Shown here: positions 13,455 through 14,431 of the stretch, one piece after another
Layout: every line of letters starts with the position of its first letter
How positions within the stretch are numbered: position 1 is the stretch's first letter
Source: Azorhizobium sp943369575
GTDB lineage: Bacteria; Pseudomonadota; Alphaproteobacteria; Rhizobiales; Xanthobacteraceae
Reading direction: 5' to 3'
DNA: 14,431 bases
NCBI GenBank assembly: GCA_943369575.1
Contig: CALRNP020000150.1
Coordinates: 1-14,431, forward strand
The notes under the pieces: model-generated
The model's database searches: none
The model's input: only the letters and a program-made list of their open reading frames with translations
What the model was told of the DNA's origin: nothing
Made by a program: the position numbers and the translations under genes

Positions 13455-14174
13455 ATGGACCAGACAATCCCCTATTGCGGCCCGGCCCCTGCTCCCGAGA
13501 CGCTTCTGTCAGCCTGGAACTTTGGCTTCCTCCCTCTACTTCTCTGCCTTGCTCCGCTCTTGGCCGCGGCGCTCAGCGGAAGGCAGAGACGGTCTGCGGC
13601 GATGCTGGCCAGCGCCGCGCTGTTTGTCGCCTTCGTCTCGCCCGTCTGCGCGCTGACGGTCGCCCTGTTTGCGGCGCGCGGCCTGCACCACATGATCCTT
13701 GTTCTCGTCGCCGCTCCGGCGCTGGCGATGGCGTGGCCGCGAGCCCTGCCGGGAGGCCTCGTCACAGGCTTCATCGGCCTCTCCGTCGCCCTTTGGCTGT
13801 GGCACCTGCCCGCCGCCTACACCCTGGCTTGGGATAACCCGGTCATCTACTGGACCCTCCAACTCGCGCTCATCGGCTGTGGCTGGGCGTTCTGGGCGGA
13901 TGTCCTTCATTCAAGACGTCAGACTGAAAGCATCAATGCCGTGGTCGCGCTGCTCGCCCTTGCCGGCCAGATGGGGCTGATCGGCGCCATCCTCACCTTC
14001 GCTCCCCGAGTTCTTTATACGCAGCATCTGCCGCTGGCCCCGGCCTTCGGGCTCGACGCACTGGCCGACCAGCAATTGGCGGGCCTCCTCATGTGGGTGC
14101 CCGGCATGCTTCCGCTGGCTGCCCTGGGTGGCATCCTCCTGCACCGCCGCTGGCGTGATCTGGCGCTTGCATGA
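13455..14174 (+). CDS. CtaG-family (caa3-type) cytochrome c oxidase assembly protein
   Basis: The 239-residue protein has about six or seven membrane helices and the pattern of the caa3_CtaG family. That includes a histidine pair at 78-79 in a membrane segment (GLHHMILVL), WHLP at 116-119, and DQQLAG at 205-210 followed by MWVPG. Members of this family are implicated in maturation or copper loading of heme-copper oxidases; this is distinct from the Cox11-type protein also called CtaG. A CGGAG sequence lies 6 bases before ATG 13455. The stop overlaps the start of a CopD/HemJ-like gene by ATGA, the usual type of neighbour for this family. A candidate EcfG promoter lies upstream. No oxidase subunit is in the window. 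Confidence 0.87.
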   Translation: MDQTIPYCGPAPAPETLLSAWNFGFLPLLLCLAPLLAAALSGRQRRSAAMLASAALFVAFVSPVCALTVALFAARGLHHMILVLVAAPALAMAWPRALPGGLVTGFIGLSVALWLWHLPAAYTLAWDNPVIYWTLQLALIGCGWAFWADVLHSRRQTESINAVVALLALAGQMGLIGAILTFAPRVLYTQHLPLAPAFGLDALADQQLAGLLMWVPGMLPLAALGGILLHRRWRDLALA

Positions 14175-14431
14175 TCGCGCTGGTGAAAGGGCTGCACATA
14201 GCAGCGCTGGTCATCTGGTGCGCCGGCCTTCTCGCCCTGCCGCTGGTGCTGCAGATCTATGGGCGCCGGGAGGAAATCCGCACCCAGGCGGGCTTCTCGG
14301 AATTCCGGCTGCTGATACACGCCGTCTACATCCGCGTCGTGACGCCGGCCGCTATCGTGGCCATCACGGCCGGGACAGTGCTGATCTTCCTGCTCGGCCT
14401 CACCCAGGCGTGGTTTGTCGCCAAGCTGGTT
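14171..14431 (+). CDS. CopD/HemJ-like membrane protein, 3' end cut by the window
   Basis: Only the first 87 codons are visible and the frame is open to the window edge. The N-terminus reads KGLHIAALVIWCAGLLALP, with a histidine at residue 9 inside the first helix. This pattern is shared by CopD-type copper proteins and HemJ-type (UPF0093) heme-pathway membrane proteins. A basic loop (about 31-49) and two further hydrophobic segments follow. The ATG overlaps the stop of the ctaG-like gene in an ATGA, so the two are almost certainly one operon. A role in copper or heme supply to a terminal oxidase would fit the pairing, but the family cannot be fixed from this fragment. Confidence 0.75.
   Translation, partial: MIALVKGLHIAALVIWCAGLLALPLVLQIYGRREEIRTQAGFSEFRLLIHAVYIRVVTPAAIVAITAGTVLIFLLGLTQAWFVAKLV

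Overview
The window looks like chromosomal DNA of a GC-rich alphaproteobacterium, most likely in the Rhizobiales/Hyphomicrobiales. This is inferred from strongly GC-biased codons, the gene families present and one promoter that fits the alphaproteobacterial general-stress (EcfG) consensus. No rRNA, tRNA, CRISPR array, transposase or integrase was seen. The genes fall into four blocks.

Block 1 (about 187-5025, plus strand) encodes an apparent transmembrane phospho-signalling module. A membrane-anchored FHA-domain/trypsin-like serine protease is followed after 25 nt by a PP2C phosphatase. The phosphatase overlaps (ATGA) a Ser/Thr kinase that has a transmembrane segment and extracytoplasmic Sel1-like repeats. 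After an AT-rich gap comes a small exported glycine-zipper, Pro/Ala-rich protein. Kinase, phosphatase and FHA reader are the same trio that controls type VI secretion (PpkA/PppA/Fha), but here the FHA reader is fused to a protease and no T6SS structural gene is in view.

Block 2 (5343-9896, minus strand) is a six-gene sulfide/persulfide detoxification operon. Transcribed leftwards it encodes a DUF2892 protein, two half-size YeeE/YedE transporters, an ETHE1-type persulfide dioxygenase, a DUF442 phosphatase-like domain fused to a type II sulfide:quinone oxidoreductase, and a TauE/SafE exporter. The likely flow is sulfide to persulfide (SQR), persulfide to sulfite (dioxygenase), then sulfite export (TauE), with YeeE/YedE moving sulfur species. 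A 20-bp palindrome between the -35 and -10 elements looks like a BigR/SqrR-type ArsR operator, but no such regulator is encoded in the window.

Block 3 (10163-13278, plus strand, divergent from block 2) pairs an FdhF/YdeP-type molybdopterin oxidoreductase with an FNT-family formate/nitrite/hydrosulfide channel, overlapping by ATGA. It may form a formate uptake and oxidation pair.

Block 4 (13455 to the window end, plus strand) begins with a CtaG-type cytochrome oxidase assembly protein and a truncated CopD/HemJ-like membrane protein, again joined by ATGA. A good EcfG-type promoter lies in front of it. The stretch 5026-5342 between convergent blocks 1 and 2 has no confident gene. It contains a 16-bp tandem repeat, hairpins and a doubtful 58-codon reading frame.
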